A stretch of DNA of 64,000 bases from JAJAZB01 sp964244295 (GCA_964244295.1 CAXTIG010000010.1:62001-126000); one strand, 5' to 3'; positions 27,797-36,930 are shown, counted from the stretch's first letter. Numbers and translations: made by a program. Notes: generated from the letters alone by a model not told the origin.

Positions 27797-29338
27797 ATGA
27801 ACGTAGAAACCTTCCCCACTTTCCTGACCAACCTCCGCCTCGCCGAACGCAACATCGGCACCTCTACCGGCCAGGACTGGCTCGATTCCAACGGCGAACC
27901 CCTCCGCTCCCACTCGCCCGTGGACGGGCAACTCATCGGCACGGTCAGCAGCACCGACGAAATCACCTACGAAACCGTCATCGCCCAGGCGCAGGAGGCG
28001 TTTAAAATCTGGCGCACCTGGCCCGCCCCGCGCCGAGGCGAAATCGTCCGGCAAGTGGGCGACGCGTTGCGGGCGCACAAGGCCGATTTGGGCCGGTTGG
28101 TCAGTTACGAAATGGGCAAGAGCCTCCAGGAAGGGCTGGGCGAAGTGCAGGAAATGATCGACATCTGCGATTTTGCCGTGGGTCTTTCCCGCCAACTTTA
28201 CGGCCTCACCATGCATTCCGAGCGCCCCCAGCACCGGATGTACGAGCAGTGGCACCCGCTGGGCGTGGTCGGCATCATCTCGGCGTTCAACTTTCCGGTG
28301 GCGGTTTGGGCCTGGAATACGGCCCTGGCCTGGGTCTGCGGCAACGTGACGGTTTGGAAACCCTCGGAGAAAACCCCACTTTCGGCGGTGGCTTGCCAGA
28401 AAATTATCGCGGAGGTTTTTGCCAAAAACGACGTTCCCGAAGGCGTCTCCAACCTCCTCAACGGCGACCGCCGCGTGGGCGAGCGCCTCGCCGCCGATCC
28501 CCGCGTACCGCTCGTTTCGGCCACGGGCAGCACCCGCATGGGCAAGGCCCTGGCCGCCACGGTGGCCGCTCGCCTGGGCCGGAGCATCCTCGAACTGGGC
28601 GGCAACAACGCCATCATCGTGTCGGAACACGCCGATTTGACCCTCGTTGTGCCGGGCGTGGTGTTCGGGGCGGTGGGCACGGCGGGGCAGCGCTGCACCT
28701 CCACGCGACGGGTGATTGTCCACGAAAGCCGGTACGAAGAACTGAAAACCCGCCTCGTGCGCGCCTACGGCCAGCTCCGCATCGGCGACCCGCTCGACGA
28801 AAGCCAGCACGTCGGGCCACTCATCGACCACAGCGCCGTGAGCAGTTACCAGTTGGCCGTTGAAAAAATCCGGGAATACGGCGGGCGCTTCGTGGTGGAG
28901 CCGGGCATCCTCGGCGGCGAGGGGTACGAGTCGGGTTGTTACGTGCGGCCTTGCGTGGCCGAGGCCGAAAACGCCTGGCCCATCGTGCAGCACGAAACCT
29001 TCGCGCCGATTTTGTACCTGATGAAATACCGGGATTTTGAGGAAGCCATCGCCCTGCAAAACGGGGTGCCGCAGGGCTTGTCGTCGTCGGTGTTTACGCT
29101 CAACCTGCGCGAGGCCGAGGCCTTTCTCTCGGCGGCGGGGTCGGACTGCGGCATTGCCAACGTCAACATCGGCACGTCGGGGGCCGAAATCGGCGGGGCT
29201 TTCGGCGGGGAAAAGGAAACCGGTGGGGGCCGCGAAAGTGGCTCCGACGCCTGGAAAGCCTACATGCGCCGCCAAACCAATACCATCAACTACTCGACGA
29301 ACCTGCCGCTGGCGCAGGGGATAAAATTTGATTTGTGA
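27797..29338 (+). CDS. ALDH7-type aldehyde dehydrogenase (probable L-aminoadipate-semialdehyde/piperidine-6-carboxylate dehydrogenase)
   Basis: 513 residues. NAD-binding and catalytic motifs: SAFNFPVAVWAWN, VWKPSEKTP, ATGSTRMG, LELGGNNAI, and catalytic Cys in GQRCTSTRR. The C-terminal SGAEIGGAFGGEKETGGG and AYMRRQTNTINYS stretches are the mark of the antiquitin (ALDH7) family, which oxidises alpha-aminoadipate semialdehyde in lysine breakdown. It stands alone between two palindromic elements. Family assignment is firm; the physiological substrate is inferred. Confidence 0.94.
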   Translation: MNVETFPTFLTNLRLAERNIGTSTGQDWLDSNGEPLRSHSPVDGQLIGTVSSTDEITYETVIAQAQEAFKIWRTWPAPRRGEIVRQVGDALRAHKADLGRLVSYEMGKSLQEGLGEVQEMIDICDFAVGLSRQLYGLTMHSERPQHRMYEQWHPLGVVGIISAFNFPVAVWAWNTALAWVCGNVTVWKPSEKTPLSAVACQKIIAEVFAKNDVPEGVSNLLNGDRRVGERLAADPRVPLVSATGSTRMGKALAATVAARLGRSILELGGNNAIIVSEHADLTLVVPGVVFGAVGTAGQRCTSTRRVIVHESRYEELKTRLVRAYGQLRIGDPLDESQHVGPLIDHSAVSSYQLAVEKIREYGGRFVVEPGILGGEGYESGCYVRPCVAEAENAWPIVQHETFAPILYLMKYRDFEEAIALQNGVPQGLSSSVFTLNLREAEAFLSAAGSDCGIANVNIGTSGAEIGGAFGGEKETGGGRESGSDAWKAYMRRQTNTINYSTNLPLAQGIKFDL

Positions 29339-29345
29339 GAAAAGA

Positions 29346-29436
29346 ACCTCACCCCCGGCCCCTCTCCTGCTGAGAGGGGAGGAAATACACCTGCCTTTTC
29401 ACCCCTCTCAGCAGGAGAGGGGCCGGGGGTGAGGTT
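29346..29436. repeat. Inverted repeat of the 'CCTCACCCCCGGCCCCTCTCC' type
   Basis: Arms of about 35 bases (starting AACCTCACCCCCGGCCCC) flank a 21-base centre, between convergent ALDH and holB genes. Each arm itself contains the small hairpin CCCCTCTC-CTGCT-GAGAGGGG. Single arms of the same type lie inside valS at 43499 and 44702. Confidence 0.93.
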
Positions 29437-29437
29437 T

Positions 29438-30556
29438 CTATTTCCTGAACAACCGCGCCAGCGTCAGCGACATATCCAGGAAAATCATCTTGGCCCGCAC
29501 GTTGCGTTCGAGGTGAAAATACGCCTCGTTGAACTCCCCAACGATGCGCTCGACCCGGTCGGGCGGAATGGCGCGGGCAAAATTCTGGACGAAGGTGAGT
29601 TCGGTTCCTTCCAGCCGCACGAGGGCCTCGCCGCCGTTTTGAATCAGAAACAAATCTCGGAACAGGTTCAGGCCGTAACCCATCAGGCCCTTTTGTTTTT
29701 CCTTCGCAAAGGCGTCGAATTTGTCGGCTCTGGGCACGAGGTCGGCTACGTTGTTGCGGTAGCAGTGCCGCATCCAGTCGGAAAACCAGGTGTGGTCGTC
29801 GTTTTCGCCGCCTTCGGCCAGTTCGATGGCTTGCTGCAAATCGCCCCCGGCGAGGTAGGCCACCTGCCGGGCGCGGGCTTCGTCGGCGAGGGCTTTCTCC
29901 ACCAAAAACCGGCTCACTTCTTCATCGCGGAAGGCGGGCACCGCCACGCGCTGCGTGCGGGAGAGGATGGTGGGCAGCAGTTTGTCCATCTGGGTGCAGA
30001 CGAGCAGAAATACGGTCTCACCGGGCGGTTCTTCCAAAATTTTCAGCAAGGCATTGGCCGAGTACCCGTTGAGCGACTCCGGTTGCCAGAGCAGCATGAT
30101 TTTAAACTCGCCTTCGTAGGCTTTCAGTGACAGCTTTTTGATCACGTTGCGGGCTTCTTCCGCCGAAATATTACCCTGCTTGTTGTCGGCCCCGATGTGG
30201 GTGAGCCAGTCGGACAGGCCGCCGAAGGGCTGCGCGTCCACAAATTTCCGCCAGAGCGGCAGGAAGGCGTCGCTTTCAGTTTCCTTGATGGTTTTCGTGG
30301 AGGCCACCGGGAAAATGTAATGCACGTCGGGGTGGGCCAGTTTGCGCATTTTGGCGCAGGAAGCGCAACGCCCGCAGGAATCGTCAGGCTGACGGTCTTC
30401 GCAGTTGAGGTAGGTGGCAAAGGCCAGCGCCAGGGGCAACGCCGCCCCACCCGGCGTACCGTGGAAAAGCTGCGCGTGGGCCACGTGCCGGTCGGCCACC
30501 GACTGGATCAGGGTGCGTTTGAGGGAATCGAGGCCGGGGATTTCGCGGAAAAACAC
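29438..30556 (-). CDS. holB: DNA polymerase III delta-prime subunit
   Basis: 372 residues with the AAA+ clamp-loader layout. The P-loop is degenerate (GTPGGAALPLAL), as in true delta-prime subunits. A four-Cys zinc module is seen in CEDRQPDDSCGRCASC, with EEARNVIKKLS, SANALLKILEEPPG and ILSRTQRV following. It is part of the clamp-loader complex with DnaX and HolA. Upstream on the same strand are a short membrane-protein gene and rnr. Confidence 0.95.
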   Translation of the reverse strand: MFFREIPGLDSLKRTLIQSVADRHVAHAQLFHGTPGGAALPLALAFATYLNCEDRQPDDSCGRCASCAKMRKLAHPDVHYIFPVASTKTIKETESDAFLPLWRKFVDAQPFGGLSDWLTHIGADNKQGNISAEEARNVIKKLSLKAYEGEFKIMLLWQPESLNGYSANALLKILEEPPGETVFLLVCTQMDKLLPTILSRTQRVAVPAFRDEEVSRFLVEKALADEARARQVAYLAGGDLQQAIELAEGGENDDHTWFSDWMRHCYRNNVADLVPRADKFDAFAKEKQKGLMGYGLNLFRDLFLIQNGGEALVRLEGTELTFVQNFARAIPPDRVERIVGEFNEAYFHLERNVRAKMIFLDMSLTLARLFRK

Positions 30557-30590
30557 GGAAGGTTGTACGTTGGTGTTTGCTGGTACGCAA

Positions 30591-30719
30591 TCAAAAAGCC
30601 AAAAATAGTATGATAACCAGCGTCAAAAGACCCAAGAAAACAGACGCGTTTACATGAGTTTCATTCCAGTAATCCGACAAAGATTTATTTTGTTTTCTGC
30701 TGAGAAACGCCGTTTTCAT
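30591..30719 (-). CDS. Small single-span membrane protein
   Basis: 42 residues from the ATG at 30719: a basic N-terminal part (MKTAFLSRKQNKSLSDYW) followed by one membrane helix (ASVFLGLLTLVIILFLAF). The gene fills the rnr-holB gap, on the same strand as both, with 54 bases after rnr and 34 before holB. No homologue can be named. The clear amphipathic/hydrophobic split in an otherwise unexplained gap is the support for coding; chance remains possible. Confidence 0.5.
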   Translation of the reverse strand: MKTAFLSRKQNKSLSDYWNETHVNASVFLGLLTLVIILFLAF

Positions 30720-30773
30720 TCCACTTCATGCGTATTGGGGTACTCCTTCATTAAGAAGGACTAAGTGGGAATT

Positions 30774-33158
30774 TTACCGTCGCCGCGTCGCCCGATCCCT
30801 TCGCTTACCGCGCGGCATGGCGCTGGGTTGCTGGCGGCGGCGGTCGGAATCAGGCCGCTGGCGGGAGCCGGTCATGCCGACGAGTTCCAGGTCCATGCTG
30901 CGGCGGGCGAGGTTAGTTTCTTTCACCCGCACCCGCACGGGGGCACCGAAGCCGTACACCCGCCCGCTGCGTTTACCCACGAGACGGTAGTTTTCTTTGT
31001 CGAGTTCGTAGAAATCGTCCTTGAGGTCGTTCATCTTCACCAGGCCCTCGCTGGCCGTTTCGGTGATTTCCACGAACAGCCCGAAATCGGTCACGCCAGT
31101 GATGAGGCCGTCGAATTCTTCGCCGAGTTTTTCGGTCATGAATTCCACCTGCTTGTACTTGATGGAGGCCCGCTCGGCCTCGGCGGCCAGTTTTTCGCGT
31201 TCCGACGAATGCTTGCTGGGGGCTTCGTAGGCCGCTTTTTCCACCGATTTCCCGCCGTCGAGGTAGTGCTGGAGCAGGCGGTGGGCCATCATGTCGGGGT
31301 AGCGGCGGATGGGCGAGGTGAAGTGCGAGTAGTGCTCGAAGGCCAGACCGAAGTGCCCCACCTCGTCGGTGCTGTAGCGGGCTTTCGCCATCGTGCGGAT
31401 GGCGAGGCTCTCAATCACGTTTTGCTCCGGCTTGCCCTCCACACTCTCCATCAAATTGTTGAGCGACTGCGAAATGCTGGGGCCGTCCACCTTGAGTTTG
31501 TAGCCCAGTTTCAGGGCGAAGGAGGCGAAGGTTTTGAGCCGGTCCACGTCGGGCGCTTCGTGGATGCGGTACACCATCGGGTGGCGGGGGCCGTCTTTTT
31601 TCTTGTGGAAGACAAACTCCGCCACGCGTTTGTTGGCGAGCAGCATGAATTCCTCGATGAGCTTGTGGGCGTCCACCCGCACTTTCTGGTAAATGCCCAG
31701 GGGCTTCCCGGCTTCGCTGAGGCGGAAGCGCACTTCCACCGTTTCAAAATTGACCGCGCCGTTGGCAAACCGCTGGTCGCGGAGCTTTTTGGCGAGGACG
31801 TTGAGAGTGGTCAGCTCGCGGAAAAGGTGGCTCCGACCGCCGACGCGCAGTCCTCCGGTCGGAGCAGTCTCATCGGATGCGGCTTTCCCCCGTCGCGAGC
31901 GTGGTTTGGTCTCCGGCGAAGGGCTTGGTGCTAAGGCCTGCTCCGACCAGGAGGTCGGAGCCACCTCTAACACTTCCTGCGCCTCTTCGTAGGCAAAGCG
32001 GTGGTCGGAGTGGATGACGGTGCGGCCAAACCATTCGTTGACGATCTTCGCTTCCGGCGTGAGTTCAAACACGGCAGAAAAGGTCAGCTTATCTTCGTGA
32101 GGGCGGAGCGAGCAGAGGTTGTTCGAGAGTTTTTCGGGCAACATCGGCACCGTCCGATCCACGAGGTACACCGAGGTGGCGCGGTTCAGGGCTTCTTTTT
32201 CGAGCAACGTTCCCGGCTTCACGTAGTGCGTCACGTCGGCGATGTGGACGCCGACGCGGGTGTTGCCGTTCTCCAGAAATTCCACCGACAGCGCGTCGTC
32301 AAAATCCTTCGCGTCGGCGGGGTCAATGGTGAACGTGGTGATTTTTCGGAAATCTTTACGACCTTTTATATCGGCCTTCCCGATGGTTTCGGGAATGGCA
32401 TTGGCCTCGGCGTCCACCGCATCGGGAAAGTGGTAGGGCAACCCAAACTCGGCCAGAATGGCGTGCATTTCGGTGTTGTTCTCGCCCGCTTTGCCGAGTA
32501 CCTCGGTCACTTCACCCTCGGCTCGGCGGTCTTCCTGCGGAAACTGCGTGATGCGCAGAATCACTTTCTCCCCCGCTTTGGCACCGTTCAGTTTGTCGGC
32601 GGGAACGTAAAAGTCAGCGTAAATCCGGCGGCTATCCGCCACGAGCGTGGCGAAGCGGGGGCCGGTTTGCTCCAGCGTCCCGACGATTTCGGGGTGGCGG
32701 CGCTCCAGAACTTCCTTCACCTCGCCCTCGGCCTTTTTGCCACTGCGCTTGCTGCCCTGCCACACGGCGATTTTCACCGTGTCGCCGTCCATCGCGCCGT
32801 TGAGGTCTTCGCTGGCAATCCAGGCGTCTTCGTCAAAGCCCTCGGACACCACGAAGGCGAAGCGGGCGTTGGTGTGCTCCACCCGCCCCGTGCGGAAGCG
32901 CAGGCCGGTATCGACGGTGAAGGTGCCGTCGCTGTGGCGGAGGAGTTTACCGGCTTCGGCGAGGTCTTCCACCAGCGCCTGAAAGAGTTCTTTCGTGCGG
33001 CGGTCTTTTACCGCAAAGGCTTTGTGAATCTGGTTGAGCGAGTACGACTGCTCGTAGTTAAGGTCGAAGAAGGCGTAAATCTCGTCTTTCAGGCGGCCCA
33101 GAAACCGCTCTTCTTTGGTCAAAACAGGCGATTCGGCCTGCTGGTTTTTCTGTTTCAT
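30774..33158 (-). CDS. rnr: Ribonuclease R with an in-frame palindrome insertion
   Basis: 794 residues: an N-terminal winged-helix region, cold-shock-like domains (GTLEQTGPRFATLVAD), the RNB catalytic domain with FTIDPADAKDFDDALS (catalytic Asp residues) and HIADVTHYVKPG, then an S1 domain (FDGLITGVTDFGLFVEI) and a basic tail (SRQRPDSDRRRQQP). Inside the RNB domain, after FAYEEAQEVLE, about 47 residues (rich in Pro, Ser, Arg) are encoded by a palindromic element at 31825-31966; RNB proteins normally go straight on to the ELTTLNVLAKKLR helix. The enzyme degrades structured RNA 3' to 5'. Confidence 0.96.
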   Translation of the reverse strand: MKQKNQQAESPVLTKEERFLGRLKDEIYAFFDLNYEQSYSLNQIHKAFAVKDRRTKELFQALVEDLAEAGKLLRHSDGTFTVDTGLRFRTGRVEHTNARFAFVVSEGFDEDAWIASEDLNGAMDGDTVKIAVWQGSKRSGKKAEGEVKEVLERRHPEIVGTLEQTGPRFATLVADSRRIYADFYVPADKLNGAKAGEKVILRITQFPQEDRRAEGEVTEVLGKAGENNTEMHAILAEFGLPYHFPDAVDAEANAIPETIGKADIKGRKDFRKITTFTIDPADAKDFDDALSVEFLENGNTRVGVHIADVTHYVKPGTLLEKEALNRATSVYLVDRTVPMLPEKLSNNLCSLRPHEDKLTFSAVFELTPEAKIVNEWFGRTVIHSDHRFAYEEAQEVLEVAPTSWSEQALAPSPSPETKPRSRRGKAASDETAPTGGLRVGGRSHLFRELTTLNVLAKKLRDQRFANGAVNFETVEVRFRLSEAGKPLGIYQKVRVDAHKLIEEFMLLANKRVAEFVFHKKKDGPRHPMVYRIHEAPDVDRLKTFASFALKLGYKLKVDGPSISQSLNNLMESVEGKPEQNVIESLAIRTMAKARYSTDEVGHFGLAFEHYSHFTSPIRRYPDMMAHRLLQHYLDGGKSVEKAAYEAPSKHSSEREKLAAEAERASIKYKQVEFMTEKLGEEFDGLITGVTDFGLFVEITETASEGLVKMNDLKDDFYELDKENYRLVGKRSGRVYGFGAPVRVRVKETNLARRSMDLELVGMTGSRQRPDSDRRRQQPSAMPRGKRRDRATRRR
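31825..31966. repeat. Palindromic element inside rnr
   Basis: Outer arms AGGTGGCTCCGACC (31825-31838) and GGTCGGAGCCACCT (31953-31966) are exact reverse complements, and an inner pair near 31852-31867 and 31938-31954 (CTCCGGTCGGAGCAG and its complement) extends the structure. Confidence 0.9.
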
Positions 33159-33301
33159 GGTAAAAATTCTAAACTAAAATAAATCGGAACGCGACCCGTT
33201 CGGGAGAGGGCCGACCGTCGGAAGGGACGTAAAAGCCTCGTTCCACGGGGGCAACAAAGCGCGGCGGGGCTTCGTTCGGAAGTACCCCGGTGTACCCGCC
33301 T

Positions 33302-33390
33302 GGAAGAACCCCCAACCCCCTAAAGGGGGCTTTTCGCCTGCTGAAATTTCCAGGCAGGAAAGCCCCCTTTAGGGGGTTGGGGGTTCTTCC
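33302..33390. repeat. Inverted repeat of the 'CCCCCAACCCCCTAAAGGGGG' type
   Basis: Arms of about 39 bases starting GGAAGAACCCCCAACCCCCT surround a short centre. It lies in the 340-base divergent gap 33159-33498 between rnr and mreB; the only other thing seen there is the mreB promoter at 33422-33450. Confidence 0.93.
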
Positions 33391-33421
33391 GGCAAGGTAC
33401 CAGAAATAAAAATCCTCCGGG

Positions 33422-33450
33422 TTGTTTCTGGGGAAACTTCCCTAATTTTG
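33422..33450 (+). promoter_or_regulatory. Bacteroidota-type promoter of mreB
   Basis: TTG at 33422-33424, 18 bases of spacing, then TAATTTTG at 33443-33450, an exact TAnnTTTG. It predicts a start near 33457 and a leader of about 42 bases before the mreB ATG. Confidence 0.65.
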
Positions 33451-33498
33451 CATCTTATCGCTGCTTTTACTAACCCGTAATTCTCCCCAATTCACTCA

Positions 33499-34524
33499 AT
33501 GGGATTGTTTGATTTCCTGACCAGCGACATCGCCATCGATCTCGGAACGGCGAACACGCTGATCATTCACAAGGACAAAATCGTCGTCGACGAACCTTCT
33601 ATAATCGCCATGGACAAGGTTTCCGGCAAGGTGCTGGCCATCGGAACCAAGGCGATGCAAATGCACGAAAAGACCAACGAAAACATCAAAACCATCCGTC
33701 CGCTGCGCGATGGGGTGATTGCCGACTTTACCGCCGCCGAGTTGATGATTCGCGGCATGATCAAACTCATCGACACGGGCAGCCGATTTTTCACGCCCTC
33801 GCACCGGATGGTGATTTGCATTCCGTCGGGCATCACCGAAGTAGAAAAACGGGCCGTGAAAGATTCCGCCGAACACGCCGGGGCGAAGGAAGTGTACATG
33901 GTTCACGAACCCATCGCGGCGGCCATCGGCATCGGCATCGACATTCAGCAACCCAACGGCTCGATGATTGTCGACATCGGCGGGGGCACCACCGAAATCG
34001 CCGTCATTGCGCTCTCCGGCATTGTTTGCGAACAATCCATCCGCATCGCGGGCGACGTGTTCACCCGCGACATTGTCGATTACATGCGCCGGGAGCACAA
34101 CCTGCTCATCGGCGAGCGTTCGGCGGAGATGATTAAAATTGAAGTGGGTGCCGCCCTGCCCGAACTCGACAACCCGCCCGCCGACTACGAAATCCGGGGC
34201 CGGGATTTGATGACGGGGATTCCGAAGGAAATCAAGGTGACGTATTCCGAAATCGCCTACGCCCTCGATAAATCCATCTCGAAAATCGAAGAAGCGGTGA
34301 TGAAGGCCCTCGAAATTTCACCCCCCGAACTTTCCGCCGACATCTACCACAACGGCATCCACCTCACCGGCGGCGGGGCGCTGCTCCACGGCCTCGACCG
34401 CCGCCTGGGCGCGAAAACCAAGCTGCCCATCCACATCGCCGACGACCCGCTCAAGGCCGTCGTGCGCGGCACCGGCGAAGTGCTCAAGGATTTGGACAAA
34501 TACCGCGCGGTGCTGATTAGCTAA
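33499..34524 (+). CDS. mreB: Rod-shape-determining actin homologue MreB
   Basis: 341 residues. Actin-fold nucleotide-binding motifs: IDLGTANTLI (phosphate 1), VDIGGGTTEIAV (phosphate 2) and LTGGGALLHGL (adenosine). The N-terminal MGLFDFLTSDIAI is typical. It forms membrane-associated filaments that direct lateral wall synthesis. It heads an mreBCD set; hairpins separate each gene, and the usual mrdA-rodA genes do not follow. Confidence 0.98.
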   Translation: MGLFDFLTSDIAIDLGTANTLIIHKDKIVVDEPSIIAMDKVSGKVLAIGTKAMQMHEKTNENIKTIRPLRDGVIADFTAAELMIRGMIKLIDTGSRFFTPSHRMVICIPSGITEVEKRAVKDSAEHAGAKEVYMVHEPIAAAIGIGIDIQQPNGSMIVDIGGGTTEIAVIALSGIVCEQSIRIAGDVFTRDIVDYMRREHNLLIGERSAEMIKIEVGAALPELDNPPADYEIRGRDLMTGIPKEIKVTYSEIAYALDKSISKIEEAVMKALEISPPELSADIYHNGIHLTGGGALLHGLDRRLGAKTKLPIHIADDPLKAVVRGTGEVLKDLDKYRAVLIS

Positions 34525-34527
34525 TCA

Positions 34528-34633
34528 ATTGAGTGATTGAGTGACTGAGTGATTGAGCGGTCCGCCGCTGCGGTGAGAAAAAAGCAGGTGTATTTTCCTC
34601 TCACTCAGTCACTCAGTCACTCAATCACTCAAT
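34528..34633. repeat. Word-repeat hairpin (GAGTGATTGAGTGACT type) between mreB and mreC
   Basis: Left arm repeats TGAGTGATTGAG words, right arm repeats ACTCAGTCACTCA; arms are about 33 bases. It begins 4 bases after the mreB stop and ends 7 bases before the mreC start. Confidence 0.93.
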
Positions 34634-34639
34634 AATTCC

Positions 34640-35467
34640 GTGGATCAACTTTTCGCGTTCATTGCCCGGCAGCGGGCGTTTATTTTTTTCGTGGGGCTGG
34701 AGGTACTGAGCCTGTGGTTGTTTTTCAAATACAACAACTACCCCAGCGCGGTGTACTTCAACACGGCCAACTACTACGCCGGGCAACTGCTGCGGGCGCA
34801 GGCATCGGCCACGAAATACATGAACCTGGGCGAAGTAAACGCCGGGCTTGCCGAGGAAAACGCCCGCCTCCACGCCCAACTGGCGCAGGTGCAAAACCGG
34901 CAGCTTTCCGGGCTGAACTACAAGGCCGATTCGGTGGTGGCGGCGCGGTTTCAAACGCTCGTGGCGAAGGTCATCAACAACTCCACCAACCAGTTCAACA
35001 ACTTCATCACCATCGACAAAGGCAGCGCCGACGGCGTACAGCCCGGCATGGGCGTGATTTCGGCCACGGGCGTGGTGGGCAAGGTGAAAGTCTGTTCCAA
35101 CCATTTTTCGGTGCTGACCTCGGTGTTGCACGCCGAAAACATGGTTTCCTCGAAAGTGCAGCGCAGCAACGAAATCGCCAGCGCGAAGTGGAACGGCCTC
35201 CGGCCCGACGAAATCAGCCTGCTGTACCTCTCGCGCTACAAGTCGGTCAAACTGGGCGATACCGTCGTGACTTCCAACCTCAATTCGGTCTTCCCCGGCG
35301 ACGTGCCCGTCGGCTACGTCCGAAAACTCAAACCCAGCGCCGACGGGGCCTTTTGGGACATTACCCTGCGCCTCGCCACCGATTTCCCGAACCTCTCCTA
35401 CGTGTACGTGGTCGATAACCGCCTCAAACCCGAACAAGACGCGCTGGAGACAGACGCGAAAAAGTGA
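34640..35467 (+). CDS. mreC: Cell-shape protein MreC
   Basis: 275 residues from GTG 34640. An N-terminal membrane helix (AFIFFVGLEVLSLWLFF, about 13-29) is followed by a coiled coil (about 60-95) and the two beta domains of MreC (TIDKGSADGVQPGMGVISAT and the GDVPVGYVRKL segment). It links MreB to the wall machinery in the periplasm. The start directly follows a hairpin arm. Confidence 0.95.
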   Translation: MDQLFAFIARQRAFIFFVGLEVLSLWLFFKYNNYPSAVYFNTANYYAGQLLRAQASATKYMNLGEVNAGLAEENARLHAQLAQVQNRQLSGLNYKADSVVAARFQTLVAKVINNSTNQFNNFITIDKGSADGVQPGMGVISATGVVGKVKVCSNHFSVLTSVLHAENMVSSKVQRSNEIASAKWNGLRPDEISLLYLSRYKSVKLGDTVVTSNLNSVFPGDVPVGYVRKLKPSADGAFWDITLRLATDFPNLSYVYVVDNRLKPEQDALETDAKK

Positions 35468-35468
35468 T

Positions 35469-35554
35469 GGGTTTACGGTTTTTGGTTTACAGTTTTTGGT
35501 TCATCGTTGACAAAAACCACCACCCAAAAACCGTAAACCAAAAACCTTAAACCC
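35469..35554. repeat. Word-repeat hairpin (GGTTTACGGTTTTTGG type) between mreC and mreD
   Basis: Words TTTACGGTTTTTGG and their complements form arms of about 32 bases. It starts one base after the mreC stop and ends 6 bases before the mreD start. Confidence 0.92.
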
Positions 35555-35559
35555 AACCG

Positions 35560-36066
35560 TTGAACACCCGCAACCTCCTTTCCATCGTTCTCTGGTCGCT
35601 GCTGTACCTGGCTTTGCAGGTGCTGCTGTTTCGCAATCTGGCCCTGTTTCACTACGGGTTTTGCTTCGTGTACGTGGCGGTGATTTTGTCGCTGCCCTTC
35701 GACGTGAGCGTGGTGACGACGCTGTTCATGGCTTTCGCGGCGGGGTTTATCGTCGATATTTTTTACAACACCCCCGGTTTGCACGCCGCTGCCACGGTGT
35801 TGGTCGCGTACGTGCGGCCCTTCGCCATCCGGCTGCTCATGCCCCAACGTGGGTACGAAGAGCGCAACGAACCGCTGCTCACCGACCTGGGGCCGGCCTG
35901 GTTTCTGAGTTACGTCGGGTTATTGGTGCTGCTGCACCACAGTGTCGTGTTTTTCATCGAAGCCGCCAACTGGAACCTTTGGCTTCCCACGCTCGGCAAG
36001 ATTGGATTGAGCACCGTTTTCACGACGGTTGTGCTGACGTTGCTCCAGGTTTTCCGCAGAAACTGA
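35560..36066 (+). CDS. mreD: Rod-shape protein MreD
   Basis: 168 residues beginning at TTG 35560 (MNTRNLLSIVLWSLLYLALQ), with five to six membrane helices. The GFIVDIFYNTPGLHAAATVL segment matches MreD. It is an inner-membrane partner of MreC. A TTG start just after a hairpin suggests low or regulated expression, which is inference. Confidence 0.9.
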   Translation: MNTRNLLSIVLWSLLYLALQVLLFRNLALFHYGFCFVYVAVILSLPFDVSVVTTLFMAFAAGFIVDIFYNTPGLHAAATVLVAYVRPFAIRLLMPQRGYEERNEPLLTDLGPAWFLSYVGLLVLLHHSVVFFIEAANWNLWLPTLGKIGLSTVFTTVVLTLLQVFRRN

Positions 36067-36119
36067 GGAATTTTCACGCCACTTTGTCAGCCACACGACC
36101 AAAGCACGGCGTGGCAGGT

Positions 36120-36149
36120 TTTGTGCGGTAGGTTTTCATTCTACCTTTA
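36120..36149 (+). promoter_or_regulatory. Candidate promoter of the ECF sigma gene
   Basis: TTTG at 36120-36123, then 18 bases, then TACCTTTA at 36142-36149, which differs from TAnnTTTG at the last base. The sigma ATG lies 23 bases downstream. Confidence 0.45.
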
Positions 36150-36171
36150 CGACCCTCACATCGCATTCCTT

Positions 36172-36813
36172 ATGGCCGACGAGCAAGAACCCATTGAACA
36201 GGAAACGGAGGAAGTCCTTCCCCAACGCCAGAATTACAGCGACGAAGAGAAATACCGCATCTTCGACAAGGAGTTTATGCCCCACATCAACTCCATGTAC
36301 AACTTCGGGTTCCGGCTGACGATGGACGAGGACGAGGCCAACGACCTCGTGCAGGACACCTACCTGAAGGCTTTTCGCTTCATCAATTCCTTCGAGACCG
36401 GAACCAACGCCAAAGCCTGGCTGTTCCGAATCCTGAAAAACAGCTTTATCAACGACTACCGGAAGAAAACGAAGGAGCCGAATAAAGTTGATTACCAGGA
36501 GATTGAGCAGTACTACGATTCGGAAGAAAGCGCCGGCACCGAGCAAACCACCGACCTGCGCAGCGAGACTGTTCAGGAACTGCTCGGCGACGAAATCGCC
36601 CGGGCACTCAACCAACTCCCGGTCGATTTCCGGACGGTCATCATCCTCTGCGACGTGGAAGGCTTCACGTACGAAGAAATGGCGAAGATTCTGGACATCC
36701 CGATTGGCACTGTTCGCTCGCGCCTCCACCGTGCCCGGATGCTGCTGAAAGACAAGCTCAAAACCTACGCAGCCTCGATGGGCTATAACACCGAAGAAGC
36801 TCTGCCAGAGTGA
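36172..36813 (+). CDS. ECF-type sigma-70 family sigma factor
   Basis: 213 residues from the ATG at 36172. Sigma region 2 (MYNFGFRLTMDEDEANDLVQDTYLKAF and the AKAWLFRILKNSFINDYRK stretch, about 45-100) and region 4 (LPVDFRTVIILCDVEGFTYEEMA then GTVRSRLHRARMLLK, about 150-195) are typical. An acidic N-terminal extension (DEQEPIEQETEE) is present. A small Cys/His protein that may be its anti-sigma factor follows. Confidence 0.95.
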   Translation: MADEQEPIEQETEEVLPQRQNYSDEEKYRIFDKEFMPHINSMYNFGFRLTMDEDEANDLVQDTYLKAFRFINSFETGTNAKAWLFRILKNSFINDYRKKTKEPNKVDYQEIEQYYDSEESAGTEQTTDLRSETVQELLGDEIARALNQLPVDFRTVIILCDVEGFTYEEMAKILDIPIGTVRSRLHRARMLLKDKLKTYAASMGYNTEEALPE

Positions 36814-36930
36814 TTTTCAAAGATTTAAGTTCAAGTGTTACTGAAAATATTCCAAGAAAAAATTGCAGTAGGCCGGAACCATCCTTTTACATTCAAGGGT
36901 TTCCCTGCCACATCGTGACAACCCGATCCT

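Noticed and set aside
27653..29275. 540-codon open frame antisense to the ALDH gene
   Set aside because: It overlaps a gene with complete ALDH motifs and even reads through a palindromic element at one end; typical GC-driven shadow.
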